A stretch of DNA of 64,000 bases from Rhizobium sp. R635 (GTDB taxonomy: Bacteria; Pseudomonadota; Alphaproteobacteria; Rhizobiales; Rhizobiaceae). Below are positions 44,494-53,055 of the stretch, piece by piece. Each line of letters opens with the position of its first letter. Positions within the stretch are counted from its first letter, which is position 1. The stretch lies in NCBI RefSeq assembly GCF_002211285.1, contig NZ_LOKX01000009.1, positions 1 to 64,000 on the forward strand, given 5' to 3'. The notes under the pieces are model-generated. The model was not told the DNA's origin and did not search any database. It was given only the letters and a program-made list of their open reading frames with translations. Both the position numbers and the translations under genes were made by a program.

Positions 44494-45231
44494 ATGTTCG
44501 ATCTTTCCGGCCGCAAGGCTCTCGTCACCGGCGCATCGGGCGGTATCGGCGAGGAAATCGCCCGCCTTCTCCATAAGCAGGGCGCGATCGTCGGCCTGCA
44601 CGGCACCCGCGTCGAGAAGCTGGAAGCGCTGGCGGCCGAGCTCGGCGAACGCGTCAAGATCTTCCCGGCGAACCTGTCGGACCGTGATGAGGTCAAGGCG
44701 CTCGGCCAGAAGGCGGAAGCTGATCTCGAAGGCGTCGATATTCTCGTCAACAATGCCGGCATCACCAAGGACGGTCTCTTCGTGCGCATGAGCGACGAGG
44801 ACTGGGACGCCGTTCTCGAAGTGAACCTGACCGCCACCTTCCGCCTGACGCGCGAACTGACGCATCCGATGATGCGCCGCCGCTATGGCCGCATCATCAA
44901 CATCACCTCCGTCGTCGGCGTCACCGGCAATCCGGGCCAGGCCAATTACTGCGCCTCCAAGGCCGGCATGATCGGCTTCACCAAGTCCTTGGCGCAGGAG
45001 ATCGCCACCCGTAACGTGACGGTCAATTGCGTCGCGCCCGGCTTCATCGAAAGCGCCATGACCGGCAAGCTGAACGACAAGCAGAAGGAAGCGATCATGG
45101 GGGCGATCCCGATGAGGCGCATGGGCACCGGTGGCGAAGTCGCTTCGGCCGTCGCTTACCTTGCCTCCTCCGAGGCGGCCTACATGACCGGTCAGACGCT
45201 GCACGTAAATGGCGGCATGGCGATGATCTGA
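44494..45231 (+). CDS. fabG: 3-oxoacyl-ACP reductase
   Basis: A 245-residue SDR enzyme reducing 3-oxoacyl-ACP with NADPH. The cofactor site is ALVTGASGGIGEEIA, with NNAGITKDGLF; the catalytic Ser is in NITSVVGVTGNPGQ, and the Tyr/Lys pair in NYCASKAG. PMRRMGTGGEVASAVAYLAS and the C-terminal HVNGGMAMI are FabG hallmarks. Start set at ATG 44494 with AAGGA upstream. Its position between fabD and acpP supports the fatty-acid role over other SDR activities. Confidence 0.95.
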   Translation: MFDLSGRKALVTGASGGIGEEIARLLHKQGAIVGLHGTRVEKLEALAAELGERVKIFPANLSDRDEVKALGQKAEADLEGVDILVNNAGITKDGLFVRMSDEDWDAVLEVNLTATFRLTRELTHPMMRRRYGRIINITSVVGVTGNPGQANYCASKAGMIGFTKSLAQEIATRNVTVNCVAPGFIESAMTGKLNDKQKEAIMGAIPMRRMGTGGEVASAVAYLASSEAAYMTGQTLHVNGGMAMI

Positions 45232-45293
45232 AACGACAAACTGTCGGTGTGGGAGCAATTCCCGCCAATAGCATGTTGAGCAATCACGAACCG

Positions 45294-45323
45294 TTGATTT
45301 TCTGGCTTTGCGGCAGACATAAA
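45294..45323 (+). promoter_or_regulatory. Candidate acpP promoter
   Basis: TTGATT (45294-45299) and CATAAA (45318-45323), 18 bases apart, lie in the 288-base spacer between fabG and acpP. A separate acpP promoter is expected because ACP is needed at much higher levels than the enzymes. Both boxes are imperfect, so this is tentative. Confidence 0.35.
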
Positions 45324-45519
45324 GCATGTTAAGCGGGCCAATGACTGTCAGCAGTCGTCCCGAGAAAGCAGACGGACCGGCGGGCTTTTTGCAAGCCTGG
45401 GACATCTCTGAAGCCGGGTAAACGAGTTTGCCGAGGATGTCTGAAAACATCGCAGGCTGAAACAGGGTAGGGATGCCGTAATGGCATGCCGATCAGGACA
45501 TAAGGTCGAGGAAACCGAC

Positions 45520-45756
45520 ATGAGCGATATCGCAGAACGCGTAAAGAAAATTGTTATTGATCATCTTGGCGTCGATGCCGACAAGGTCGTCGAGAGCGCC
45601 AGCTTTATCGACGATCTGGGCGCTGACTCGCTCGACACGGTCGAACTTGTCATGGCTTTCGAAGAAGAATTCGGCGTCGAAATTCCCGACGACGCTGCTG
45701 ACTCGATCCTGACGGTCGGCGATGCCGTGAAGTTTATTGAGAAGGCCCAGGCCTGA
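45520..45756 (+). CDS. acpP: Acyl carrier protein
   Basis: A 78-residue, highly acidic ACP. Ser in the [13 protein letters not shown] motif carries the 4'-phosphopantetheine arm on which fatty acids are built. Start set at ATG 45520 ([12 protein letters not shown]), the standard N-terminus. A strong terminator follows 15 bases after the stop, so acpP probably ends a transcript and is made in excess over neighbours. Confidence 0.97.
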   Translation: MSDIAERVKKIVIDHLGVDADKVVESASFIDDLGADSLDTVELVMAFEEEFGVEIPDDAADSILTVGDAVKFIEKAQA

Positions 45757-45771
45757 TCCTGAGCATTTGAG

Positions 45772-45800
45772 AAAGGGCGGGCCTGGAGTCCGCCCTTTTC
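45772..45800 (+). terminator. Rho-independent terminator after acpP
   Basis: Nine-base stem AAAGGGCGG (45772-45780) and CCGCCCTTT (45790-45798) followed by TC, with the T-run beginning in the stem. It lies between acpP and fabF and would attenuate fabF relative to acpP. Confidence 0.85.
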
Positions 45801-45849
45801 TTATCGGCATATTTCTCCATAGAACATAAGAGACGGGGGAAAGCACGCG

Positions 45850-47109
45850 ATGAGACGTGTCGTCATCACCGGTACCGGCATGGTATCACCCTTGGGATGC
45901 GGAACAGAGGTGACATGGTCCCGGCTGCTTGCCGGCCAGAATGGCGCCCGTCTAGTCACCGAATTCGAGGTCGATGATCTTCCCGCCAAGATCGCCTGCC
46001 GTATCCCGATCGGTGACGGCTCCGACGGCACTTTCAATGTCGATCAGTGGATGGAGCCGAAAGAGCAGCGCAAGGTCGACCCCTTCATCATCTTCGGCAT
46101 GGCCGCCGCCGACATGGCGCTTGCCGATGCCGGCTGGCATCCCGAAACCGATGAGGACCAGATCGCCACCGGCGTGCTGATCGGCTCCGGCATCGGCGGC
46201 ATCGAAGGCATCGTCGAGGCGGGTTATACCCTGCGTGACAAAGGCCCGCGCCGCATCTCCCCCTTCTTCATTCCCGGCCGCCTGATCAACCTCGTTTCCG
46301 GCCAGGTCTCGATCCGCCACAAGCTGCGCGGACCCAATCATTCGGTCGTCACTGCCTGCTCGACGGGCGCGCATGCGATCGGCGACGCCGCGCGGCTGAT
46401 CGCGCTGGGTGATGCCGACGTCATGGTCGCCGGCGGCACGGAATCTCCCGTCAGCCGTATTTCGCTGGCAGGATTTGCCGCCTGCAAGGCGCTGTCGACC
46501 CAGCACAACGACGACCCGCAGAAGGCTTCGCGCCCCTATGACCGCGACCGCGACGGCTTCGTCATGGGCGAGGGCGCCGGCATCGTCGTGCTCGAGGAAT
46601 TGGAACACGCCAAGGCGCGCGGCGCCAGGATCTATGCCGAAGTCGTCGGCTACGGCCTGTCGGGCGATGCCTATCACATCACCGCGCCGTCTGAGGACGG
46701 CGAGGGCGCCGGCCGCTGCATGGCGATGGCGCTCAAGCGCGCCGGGCTGACGCCGGCCGACATCGACTATATCAACGCCCACGGCACGTCGACCATGGCC
46801 GACACGATCGAACTCGGCGCCGTCGAGCGGCTGGTCGGCAATGCGGCGTCGAAGATCTCCATGTCTTCCACCAAGTCGGCGACAGGACACCTTCTCGGCG
46901 CCGCCGGCGCCATCGAGGCGATTTTCGCGACGCTCGCCATCCGCGACAATGTCGCGCCGCCGACGCTCAATCTCGACAATCCCGAACGCGAGACGGCGAT
47001 CGATCTCGTTCCGCACAAGGCGCGCGCGAGAGAAATCAACGTGGCGCTGTCCAACTCGTTCGGATTCGGCGGCACGAACGCGTCGCTCGTGCTGCGCCGT
47101 TACGCGTAG
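45850..47109 (+). CDS. fabF: 3-oxoacyl-ACP synthase II
   Basis: A 419-residue condensing enzyme extending acyl-ACP with malonyl-ACP. The Cys nucleophile is in VVTACSTGAHAIG, the two catalytic His in INAHGTSTMADTIE and KSATGHLLGAAGAIEA, and the C-terminal FGFGGTNASLVL is typical. Start at 45850 (MRRVVITGTGMVSPLG) is the canonical N-terminus. It follows the acpP terminator by about 50 bases and is itself followed by a small hairpin. Confidence 0.96.
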   Translation: MRRVVITGTGMVSPLGCGTEVTWSRLLAGQNGARLVTEFEVDDLPAKIACRIPIGDGSDGTFNVDQWMEPKEQRKVDPFIIFGMAAADMALADAGWHPETDEDQIATGVLIGSGIGGIEGIVEAGYTLRDKGPRRISPFFIPGRLINLVSGQVSIRHKLRGPNHSVVTACSTGAHAIGDAARLIALGDADVMVAGGTESPVSRISLAGFAACKALSTQHNDDPQKASRPYDRDRDGFVMGEGAGIVVLEELEHAKARGARIYAEVVGYGLSGDAYHITAPSEDGEGAGRCMAMALKRAGLTPADIDYINAHGTSTMADTIELGAVERLVGNAASKISMSSTKSATGHLLGAAGAIEAIFATLAIRDNVAPPTLNLDNPERETAIDLVPHKARAREINVALSNSFGFGGTNASLVLRRYA

Positions 47110-47110
47110 C

Positions 47111-47129
47111 GGATACCCGGCGGGTATCC
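47111..47129. other. Short hairpin after fabF
   Basis: GGATACCC (47111-47118) and GGGTATCC (47122-47129) with a three-base loop start two bases after the fabF stop. No T-run follows, so it is more likely an mRNA 3'-end or processing structure than a true terminator. The remaining 150 bases to mltG hold nothing else recognisable. Confidence 0.4.
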
Positions 47130-47281
47130 CCACGCCGCAGATAAGGCCGTCCTGTAGCCTGCAGAGCAGGGCGTGCGAAAGCACAGCGGGTAACCGCCGT
47201 CATTGAAACGGCGGCAGACCTGCTTTTGCCGCATTGCTTCGCGAAATAGCGAAGTGAAGGCCAAGTTTTAGAGGATTGCCG

Positions 47282-48499
47282 GTGAGCGATACGACGAACC
47301 AGAGCAACGATACGCAAGGGCAGAAGGGACCGATCATCCCGAAGTCGCCGAACGAAGCCCTGCGTCCGGAGCGCGTCCCGGAGCCGCCGAAGCGGTCCAA
47401 GAATGCCCGCAGCCAGGTCGTCCTTTTCCTGAATTTCATCATGACGATGGCGGTCCTGGTCTGCATCGTCGCCGTCATCGGCTTTTATTACGCCAAATCG
47501 ACCTATCAAGGCCCCGGTCCGCTGCAGACCAACACCAATTTCATCGTCCGTAACGGCGCAGGTCTCGCTGAAATCGCCTCGAACCTCGAGCGCAACGCGA
47601 TCATCACCGATGCCCGCATCTTCCGTTATCTCACCGCGACGCATCTTTCTGCCGGCGAGAGCCTGAAGGCCGGTGAATACGAGATCAAGGCGAGGGCTTC
47701 CATGAGCGACATCATGGAGCTTCTGAAATCGGGCAAGTCCATTCTCTATTCCGTCTCCTTCCCCGAGGGTCTGACGGTCCGCCAGATGTTCGACCGCATG
47801 CTGCAGGATCAGGTGCTGGAAGGCGACTTGCCGGCCGCGCTGCCGACCGAAGGTAGCCTGCGTCCGGATACCTACAAATTCTCGCGCGGCACCAAGCGCT
47901 CGGAAATCATCCAGCAGATGGCGGCAGCACAGCAGAAGCTCGTCGACCAGATCTGGGACAAGCGTGACGCGTCACTGCCGTTGCGCTCCAAGGAAGAATT
48001 CGTGACGCTCGCCTCGATCGTCGAAAAGGAAACCGGCGTTGCCGACGAGCGCGCCCATGTCGCCTCCGTTTTCCTCAACCGGCTCGGCAAGGGCATGCGC
48101 CTGCAATCCGACCCGACGATCATCTACGGCCTCTTCGGTGGCGAAGGCAAGCCGGCCGACCGGCCGATCTACCAGTCGGACCTGAAGCGGGATACGCCTT
48201 ACAACACCTACGTGATCAAGGGCCTGCCGCCGACGCCGATCGCCAATCCCGGCAAGGATGCGCTGGAAGCCGTCGCCAATCCCTGGAAAACCCAGGATCT
48301 CTATTTCGTCGCCGACGGCACCGGCGGCCATGTGTTCGCGGCCACGCTCGAGGAGCATAATGCCAACGTCAAACGTTGGCGTAAGCTCGAAGCCGACAAG
48401 GGCTCGGACCCGAACATCGCAGTTGACGGCCAGCCGGAAGAGCCGCCAGCGGACAACGGCGCGGCCGCCGCGCCGCCGAAGAAAAAGAAGATCAACTGA
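47282..48499 (+). CDS. mltG: Endolytic murein transglycosylase MltG (GTG start)
   Basis: A 405-residue inner-membrane enzyme that cuts nascent glycan strands and sets their length. An N-terminal cytoplasmic Pro/Lys-rich region is followed by one membrane helix (about 45-68, LFLNFIMTMAVLVCIVAVIG), a LysM-like region (FIVRNGAGLAEIASNLE) and the YceG domain with catalytic Glu in ASIVEKETGVADERA, then VFLNRLGKGMRLQSDPT and YNTYVIKGLPPTPIANPG. The C-terminus is Lys-rich. The GTG at 47282 is chosen because AGAGGA is well spaced; the TTG at 47276 would be too close to it. Confidence 0.92.
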   Translation: MSDTTNQSNDTQGQKGPIIPKSPNEALRPERVPEPPKRSKNARSQVVLFLNFIMTMAVLVCIVAVIGFYYAKSTYQGPGPLQTNTNFIVRNGAGLAEIASNLERNAIITDARIFRYLTATHLSAGESLKAGEYEIKARASMSDIMELLKSGKSILYSVSFPEGLTVRQMFDRMLQDQVLEGDLPAALPTEGSLRPDTYKFSRGTKRSEIIQQMAAAQQKLVDQIWDKRDASLPLRSKEEFVTLASIVEKETGVADERAHVASVFLNRLGKGMRLQSDPTIIYGLFGGEGKPADRPIYQSDLKRDTPYNTYVIKGLPPTPIANPGKDALEAVANPWKTQDLYFVADGTGGHVFAATLEEHNANVKRWRKLEADKGSDPNIAVDGQPEEPPADNGAAAAPPKKKKIN

Positions 48500-48518
48500 C
48501 AGATTTCGGGAGGCTCGC

Positions 48519-49406
48519 ATGGCTCTGCAGTCCATGACCGGTTTTGCGCGGCGCGAGGGAACGAGCGGCCGCTGGCGCTGGGCCTGGGAACTGCGCTCGG
48601 TCAACGGCAAGGGTTTGGACCTGCGCCTGCGGCTGCCGCCCGGACTTGAGCGCATGGAGGCGGAGGTCCGCCGCCTTGCCGGCGAAAGCTTCAGCCGCGG
48701 CAACCTGCAGGCATCGCTATCGGTCACCGCCGACGAGAACCGTTTCGAGGCGGTGCTGAACAAGCAGGCGCTCGCCGCCGTGCTTGCCATGCGTGAGCAA
48801 TTGGAGGGCGTGATCGACCCTGCGCCGCTGAAGCTCGATACGCTGCTTCTGGTGCGCGGCATCGTGGAATTTCGTGAAGGCGAGGACGGCGAGGAGGCGC
48901 TCGCCGCCCGCGACGCCGATATCGTCGCCGGCCTGCTGGCTGCCCTTGCCGATCTCAAGGCGATGCGCGAACAGGAAGGCTCGGCACTTGTCCGCATTCT
49001 CCTCGATCATGTCGCGACCATCGAAGGGTTGACGCGGACGATCGAGAGCGATCCCTCGCGCTCGCCTCAGGAGATCGCTGCCCGGCTTGCCGCGCAGGTT
49101 GCCTTGCTGGCGGAGGGCATGGCCGCGCTCGACCGTGACAGGCTGCATACCGAAGCCGCACTCTTGGCGACCAAGGCGGATCTGCGCGAGGAAGTCGATC
49201 GCCTCAAGGCGCATATCGCGGCAGCGCGCGATCTTCTGGTGAAAGGTGGTCCTGCCGGCCGCCGGCTGGATTTCCTTGCACAGGAATTTAACCGCGAATC
49301 GAATACCATCTGCTCGAAGTCGAATGCCTCGGCGGTCACTGCCGCCGGCATCGAATTGAAAGTCGTGATCGACCAGTTCCGCGAGCAGGTCCAGAATTTG
49401 GAGTAG
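48519..49406 (+). CDS. yicC: YicC/YloC family endoribonuclease
   Basis: A 295-residue soluble protein starting MALQSMTGFARREG, the family hallmark, with ELRSVNGKGLDLRLRLPPG next and the C-terminal signature RRLDFLAQEFNRESNTICSK. YicC proteins have recently been described as metal-dependent endoribonucleases affecting small-RNA decay. Start at 48519 has GGGAGG upstream. It lies between mltG (20-base gap) and gmk (4-base gap), the conserved order. Confidence 0.92.
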   Translation: MALQSMTGFARREGTSGRWRWAWELRSVNGKGLDLRLRLPPGLERMEAEVRRLAGESFSRGNLQASLSVTADENRFEAVLNKQALAAVLAMREQLEGVIDPAPLKLDTLLLVRGIVEFREGEDGEEALAARDADIVAGLLAALADLKAMREQEGSALVRILLDHVATIEGLTRTIESDPSRSPQEIAARLAAQVALLAEGMAALDRDRLHTEAALLATKADLREEVDRLKAHIAAARDLLVKGGPAGRRLDFLAQEFNRESNTICSKSNASAVTAAGIELKVVIDQFREQVQNLE

Positions 49407-49409
49407 GAC

Positions 49410-50072
49410 ATGAACCCGGCGAAAATCTCGCCCGTGCAGATCGCCCGCCGCGGTCTGATGCTTGTCATTTCGTCGCCGTCAGGCGCCGGCAAGTCGACGA
49501 TCGCACGGACGCTTCTGGCGACCGACAAGCATATCGGTCTCTCCGTCAGCGTCACCACGCGCCAGCGCCGCCCGAGCGAGGTCGAGGGTGTGCATTACCT
49601 CTTCAAAAGCGTGCGCGAATTCGAGCGGCTGCGCGATAGCGATGCGCTGCTCGAATGGGCCGAGGTGCATGGCAATTTCTACGGCACGCCGCGCGAGCCG
49701 GTCGAACTGGCCATGGCCGAAGGCCGCGACATGCTCTTCGATATCGACTGGCAGGGCGCCCAGCAATTGCAGGAGAAGATGTCGGCCGACGTGGTCTCGA
49801 TCTTCGTACTGCCGCCGACCATGACTGAACTCCAGTCGCGGCTGCACCGCCGTGCCGAGGATTCCGAGGAGGTCATCCAGACGCGCCTCGCCAACAGCCG
49901 CGCCGAAATCGCCCATTGGCGCGAATATGATTACGTCATCGTCAACGACGACCTCGATACCGCCTTCGACGCCGTTCAGTCGATCGTCAAGGCTGAACGC
50001 CTGCGCCGCGACCGCCGCCACGGCATGTTCGATTTCGTCCGTGAACTGCTGGAAGAGACGCCGTCTCTCTAA
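49410..50072 (+). CDS. gmk: Guanylate kinase
   Basis: A 220-residue enzyme phosphorylating GMP to GDP. The P-loop is [13 protein letters not shown]; the GMP-binding region has [19 protein letters not shown] and [23 protein letters not shown] follows. The C-terminus overlaps the convergent rsmA gene by four bases, so the two mRNAs are complementary at their 3' ends. Confidence 0.95.
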   Translation: MNPAKISPVQIARRGLMLVISSPSGAGKSTIARTLLATDKHIGLSVSVTTRQRRPSEVEGVHYLFKSVREFERLRDSDALLEWAEVHGNFYGTPREPVELAMAEGRDMLFDIDWQGAQQLQEKMSADVVSIFVLPPTMTELQSRLHRRAEDSEEVIQTRLANSRAEIAHWREYDYVIVNDDLDTAFDAVQSIVKAERLRRDRRHGMFDFVRELLEETPSL

Positions 50073-50896
50073 AGAGTGTTCGCAAGAAGGCAAAATTCCT
50101 CGACGGACAAGGTCTCTGCCCGGCGCGCCGGATCGATGCCTGCCTTGACGAGAAGGCTTTCGCCGCCGAGCGGCTTCAAGCTTTGACGCAGCATCTTGCG
50201 GCGCTGGCCGAAGGCGGCTTGCGTGACCTTTTCCAGATTGCTGACGGCGCAGGGGATGGGGTTTTCACGGGGAAGCAAGTGCACGACCGTGGAGGTCACC
50301 TTCGGCGGCGGCGTAAATGCCTGTGGCGGCACGTCGAAGGCCATGCGTGCCTGCGTCCGCCAGCCGCAGAGAACGCCGAGACGGCCATAATGGTCGTCGT
50401 CTTCGCAGGCGACGATGCGTTCGCCGACTTCCTTCTGGAACATCAGCGTCAGAGACTGCCAGAACGGCGGCCAGGCTTTCGGCAGCAGCCAGTTGACCAA
50501 CAGCTGTGTGCCGACATTGTAGGGCAGGTTGGAGATGATCTTGACCGGGCCTTGCGGGGCCAATGCCTCGAAATCGGTCTTCAGCGCGTCGCCTTCGATC
50601 ACCTCCAGCCGGCCAGGATAGTGATCGGCGATTTCGGCGAGCGCCGGCAGGCAGCGTGTGTCCCGTTCGACGGCGATAACCTTCTTGGCGCCGAGCGCCA
50701 GGATCGCACGCGTCAACCCGCCGGGGCCGGGACCGACCTCGAAGACGGTGGCCTCTTCGAGTGCGCCTGCCGTGCGGGCGATCTTCTGCGTCAGGTTAAG
50801 GTCGAGCAGGAAGTTCTGGCCGAGCGCCTTACGCGCATCGAGGCCGTGACGCTGGATAACGTCGCGAAGCGCCGGCAGGCCGTCGAGTGCTGCCAT
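50069..50896 (-). CDS. rsmA: 16S rRNA dimethyladenosine transferase (KsgA)
   Basis: A 275-residue SAM-dependent enzyme dimethylating two adjacent adenines near the 3' end of 16S rRNA, a late step in 30S assembly. Motifs are [16 protein letters not shown], the SAM loop [16 protein letters not shown] and the catalytic [11 protein letters not shown]. Its ATG overlaps the pdxA stop by one base (TGATG). It is convergent with gmk. The order lptD-surA-pdxA-rsmA is the widely conserved proteobacterial one. Confidence 0.95.
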   Translation of the reverse strand: MAALDGLPALRDVIQRHGLDARKALGQNFLLDLNLTQKIARTAGALEEATVFEVGPGPGGLTRAILALGAKKVIAVERDTRCLPALAEIADHYPGRLEVIEGDALKTDFEALAPQGPVKIISNLPYNVGTQLLVNWLLPKAWPPFWQSLTLMFQKEVGERIVACEDDDHYGRLGVLCGWRTQARMAFDVPPQAFTPPPKVTSTVVHLLPRENPIPCAVSNLEKVTQAAFGQRRKMLRQSLKPLGGESLLVKAGIDPARRAETLSVEEFCLLANTL

Positions 50897-51924
50897 CAGC
50901 GGCGGCTTTCCATGCTGCGGCCGAGCTGAGCGGCAAGTTTCAGCGCCGCAACGAGGCTCTGCTCGCGCGCCAGTCCCTTGCCGGCGATGCCGAAAGCGGT
51001 GCCGTGATCCGGGGAGGTGCGCACGAAGGGGAGCCCGAGCGTGACGTTGACGCTGTCGTCGAAGCCGAGGGTCTTGGCCGGGATCAGCGCTTGATCGTGG
51101 TACATGCAGACGGCGACATCATAGCGCGCCCGCGCCTCGTCATGGAACATCGTGTCGGCGGGCAGGGGACCGATCGCATCGATACCCTCGTCGCGCAGAC
51201 GCTCGATCGCCGGACGGATGATGGTCTCGTCTTCCTTGCCGATCGCCCCGCCTTCGCCGGCATGCGGGTTGAGGCCGGCGACAGCCAGCCGCGGCGCCTC
51301 TATGCCGAAGCGCTGCCTCAGGTCCTCATGGGCGATCCGGCAGGTTTCCATGATCGTTTCCTCCGTCAGCGCCTGCGGCACATCCCGCACCGGAATGTGG
51401 ATCGTGACAGGAATGGCCCTGAGCTTCGGGCCTGACAGCATCATCACAGGCGTGACCGGCTTGCCTGTCGCCCTGGCGGCGAGATCGGCGAGAAATTCGG
51501 TATGGCCGGGAAAGCGGAAACCGGCATCGTAGAGCACGGCCTTGGAGATCGGATTGGTAACGACCGCGAGCGCCTCGCCGCCGATCACCAGCAACACGGC
51601 TCTTTCGATCGCCGTGATCGTGCCTTTCGCCGTCGCCTCATGTGGCTCGCCAGGCACCACTTCGATTCCGGCAGGTATCGGCATCACGGGCAGCGCGTCA
51701 GCAAAGAAGTCGGCTGCTTCGCTGGCTTTGTTGGTTTCACGGATCGAAACAGCGAGATTGAGCTGGCGGGCTCTCAATGCCAGCACATCGGGATCGCCGA
51801 TCAGGAAAAAAGGCGGCAGGCCGAGTTCACGCCGCCGCAGCCAGGCCATCAGGGTGATGTCCGGGCCGATGCCGGCGGGGTCGCCCTGGCTCAGTGCAAG
51901 CGGTCGCGAAAACGGTGTCGCCAT
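50896..51924 (-). CDS. pdxA: 4-hydroxythreonine-4-phosphate dehydrogenase
   Basis: A 342-residue NAD-dependent enzyme of pyridoxal phosphate synthesis. Motifs are [15 protein letters not shown] at the N-terminus, [10 protein letters not shown], the metal His regions [11 protein letters not shown] and YHDQALIP, and [13 protein letters not shown]. Start at ATG 51924 ([12 protein letters not shown]); the frame is open 113 codons upstream only because it shadows the surA gene. It begins eight bases after the SurA-like gene ends and shares one base with rsmA. Confidence 0.94.
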   Translation of the reverse strand: MATPFSRPLALSQGDPAGIGPDITLMAWLRRRELGLPPFFLIGDPDVLALRARQLNLAVSIRETNKASEAADFFADALPVMPIPAGIEVVPGEPHEATAKGTITAIERAVLLVIGGEALAVVTNPISKAVLYDAGFRFPGHTEFLADLAARATGKPVTPVMMLSGPKLRAIPVTIHIPVRDVPQALTEETIMETCRIAHEDLRQRFGIEAPRLAVAGLNPHAGEGGAIGKEDETIIRPAIERLRDEGIDAIGPLPADTMFHDEARARYDVAVCMYHDQALIPAKTLGFDDSVNVTLGLPFVRTSPDHGTAFGIAGKGLAREQSLVAALKLAAQLGRSMESRR

Positions 51925-51931
51925 CGTCGGG

Positions 51932-52876
51932 TCAGCGGTAGGCGATCTGCGCCTTCTTGCGCAGTTCATCCAGGTATTTCTTGCTGTTGTCGTTTTCCGG
52001 GGGAGCGTCCTTATTGGACTTGGACTTGTCGAGATCCTCCTGCCGGAAGACCATTTCGGCGGCTTGGTCGTCGGAAACCTGGCGCTGGCTGCAGATCGCC
52101 AGATATTCGACCCCCTTGTCGGTGACGCGAGTCCCTGTCGTGTTGCCTTTGGCCTGCTCAACGAGCGGCTTCCAATCCGGCGGGATTTCGGGGGCGAGCA
52201 TGCGGCCGAGGTCGCGCACGGAAACGTCGCGCATCGTCGCGGCAAAAACCTTTGCCTGATCACAGCCTGGGAATTTCGAGCGCGATGCTTCCGCCTCGCT
52301 CTTGCGTTTTCCGGTGATGGCGCCGCGCTTGGCCTGCGGAACGACGAAGATGATCTGTTGCAGCATGTATTCCGTCGTCACCGGCTTCTGCTTGTTGTTC
52401 TGCATCATGCGGGAGACGAGGTCGTAATTCGAGAGCCGCGACGTAGAGCCGTAGCGCGCATTGACGACGCGCGGCCAGCTCATCTGCACGGCAATGAAAC
52501 CCTTGAAATGGTCGACACCGACGCCGGCGCGATCGAGGATCTGCGACATCTGTTCGACGGAAAGCTTGTTGCCGCTCGAGAAGCGCGCGAACGAGGCATC
52601 GACGTCCTGCTGTGAAACCGACATACGGACGCGGGCGACCTCCTGCCGCTTGAGCGTCTCGTCGATCAACTGCTCCTCGGCAGTCTTGGCGTCTGCCTTT
52701 GTATGCTGCAGCCGCAAGAAGGCCTGGCGCTTGGCGACATCGCCGCTGGTGATGGCAGTGCCGTTCACCACGGCCTTGACTTCGCTTGCGGCAAGCGCCG
52801 GGCCGGCAAAGCCAGCCAGAAGCGTAATCGTTGCCCCCGTGATGAAGGCTGTTATGGCTTTTTTCGCGTCAATCAT
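51932..52876 (-). CDS. surA: SurA-like periplasmic chaperone
   Basis: A 314-residue exported protein. A signal peptide ([20 protein letters not shown] to ALAA) is followed by a SurA N-terminal chaperone region ([32 protein letters not shown]) and a degenerate parvulin-like region with no clear full PPIase signature. In the family it delivers outer-membrane proteins to the BAM complex and is needed for LptD folding. That fits its place directly downstream of lptD. Start at 52876 has GGGAGG upstream. It is shorter than E. coli SurA (one PPIase-like region, not two). Confidence 0.85.
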   Translation of the reverse strand: MIDAKKAITAFITGATITLLAGFAGPALAASEVKAVVNGTAITSGDVAKRQAFLRLQHTKADAKTAEEQLIDETLKRQEVARVRMSVSQQDVDASFARFSSGNKLSVEQMSQILDRAGVGVDHFKGFIAVQMSWPRVVNARYGSTSRLSNYDLVSRMMQNNKQKPVTTEYMLQQIIFVVPQAKRGAITGKRKSEAEASRSKFPGCDQAKVFAATMRDVSVRDLGRMLAPEIPPDWKPLVEQAKGNTTGTRVTDKGVEYLAICSQRQVSDDQAAEMVFRQEDLDKSKSNKDAPPENDNSKKYLDELRKKAQIAYR

Positions 52877-53055
52877 CTGTTGACCTCCCGATGGCGCCGC
52901 GAGGCGTGTTCGCGGCGTTCTTACCACAGTGCGAGACACGCGGAAATCGCTTCCATCATGGCGCGAGACCGCTATGCCTCAGATACCGACTGGCGGCAAT
53001 GTCCTGCACAGGCTTGCGGCGAAAGAATGACTTGAGGCCATGTTGTCGCCGTTCA

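Noticed and set aside
50896..52263. Full 455-residue version of pdxA
   Set aside because: The extra N-terminus is a frame-shifted shadow of the surA gene; the family N-terminus starts at 51924.
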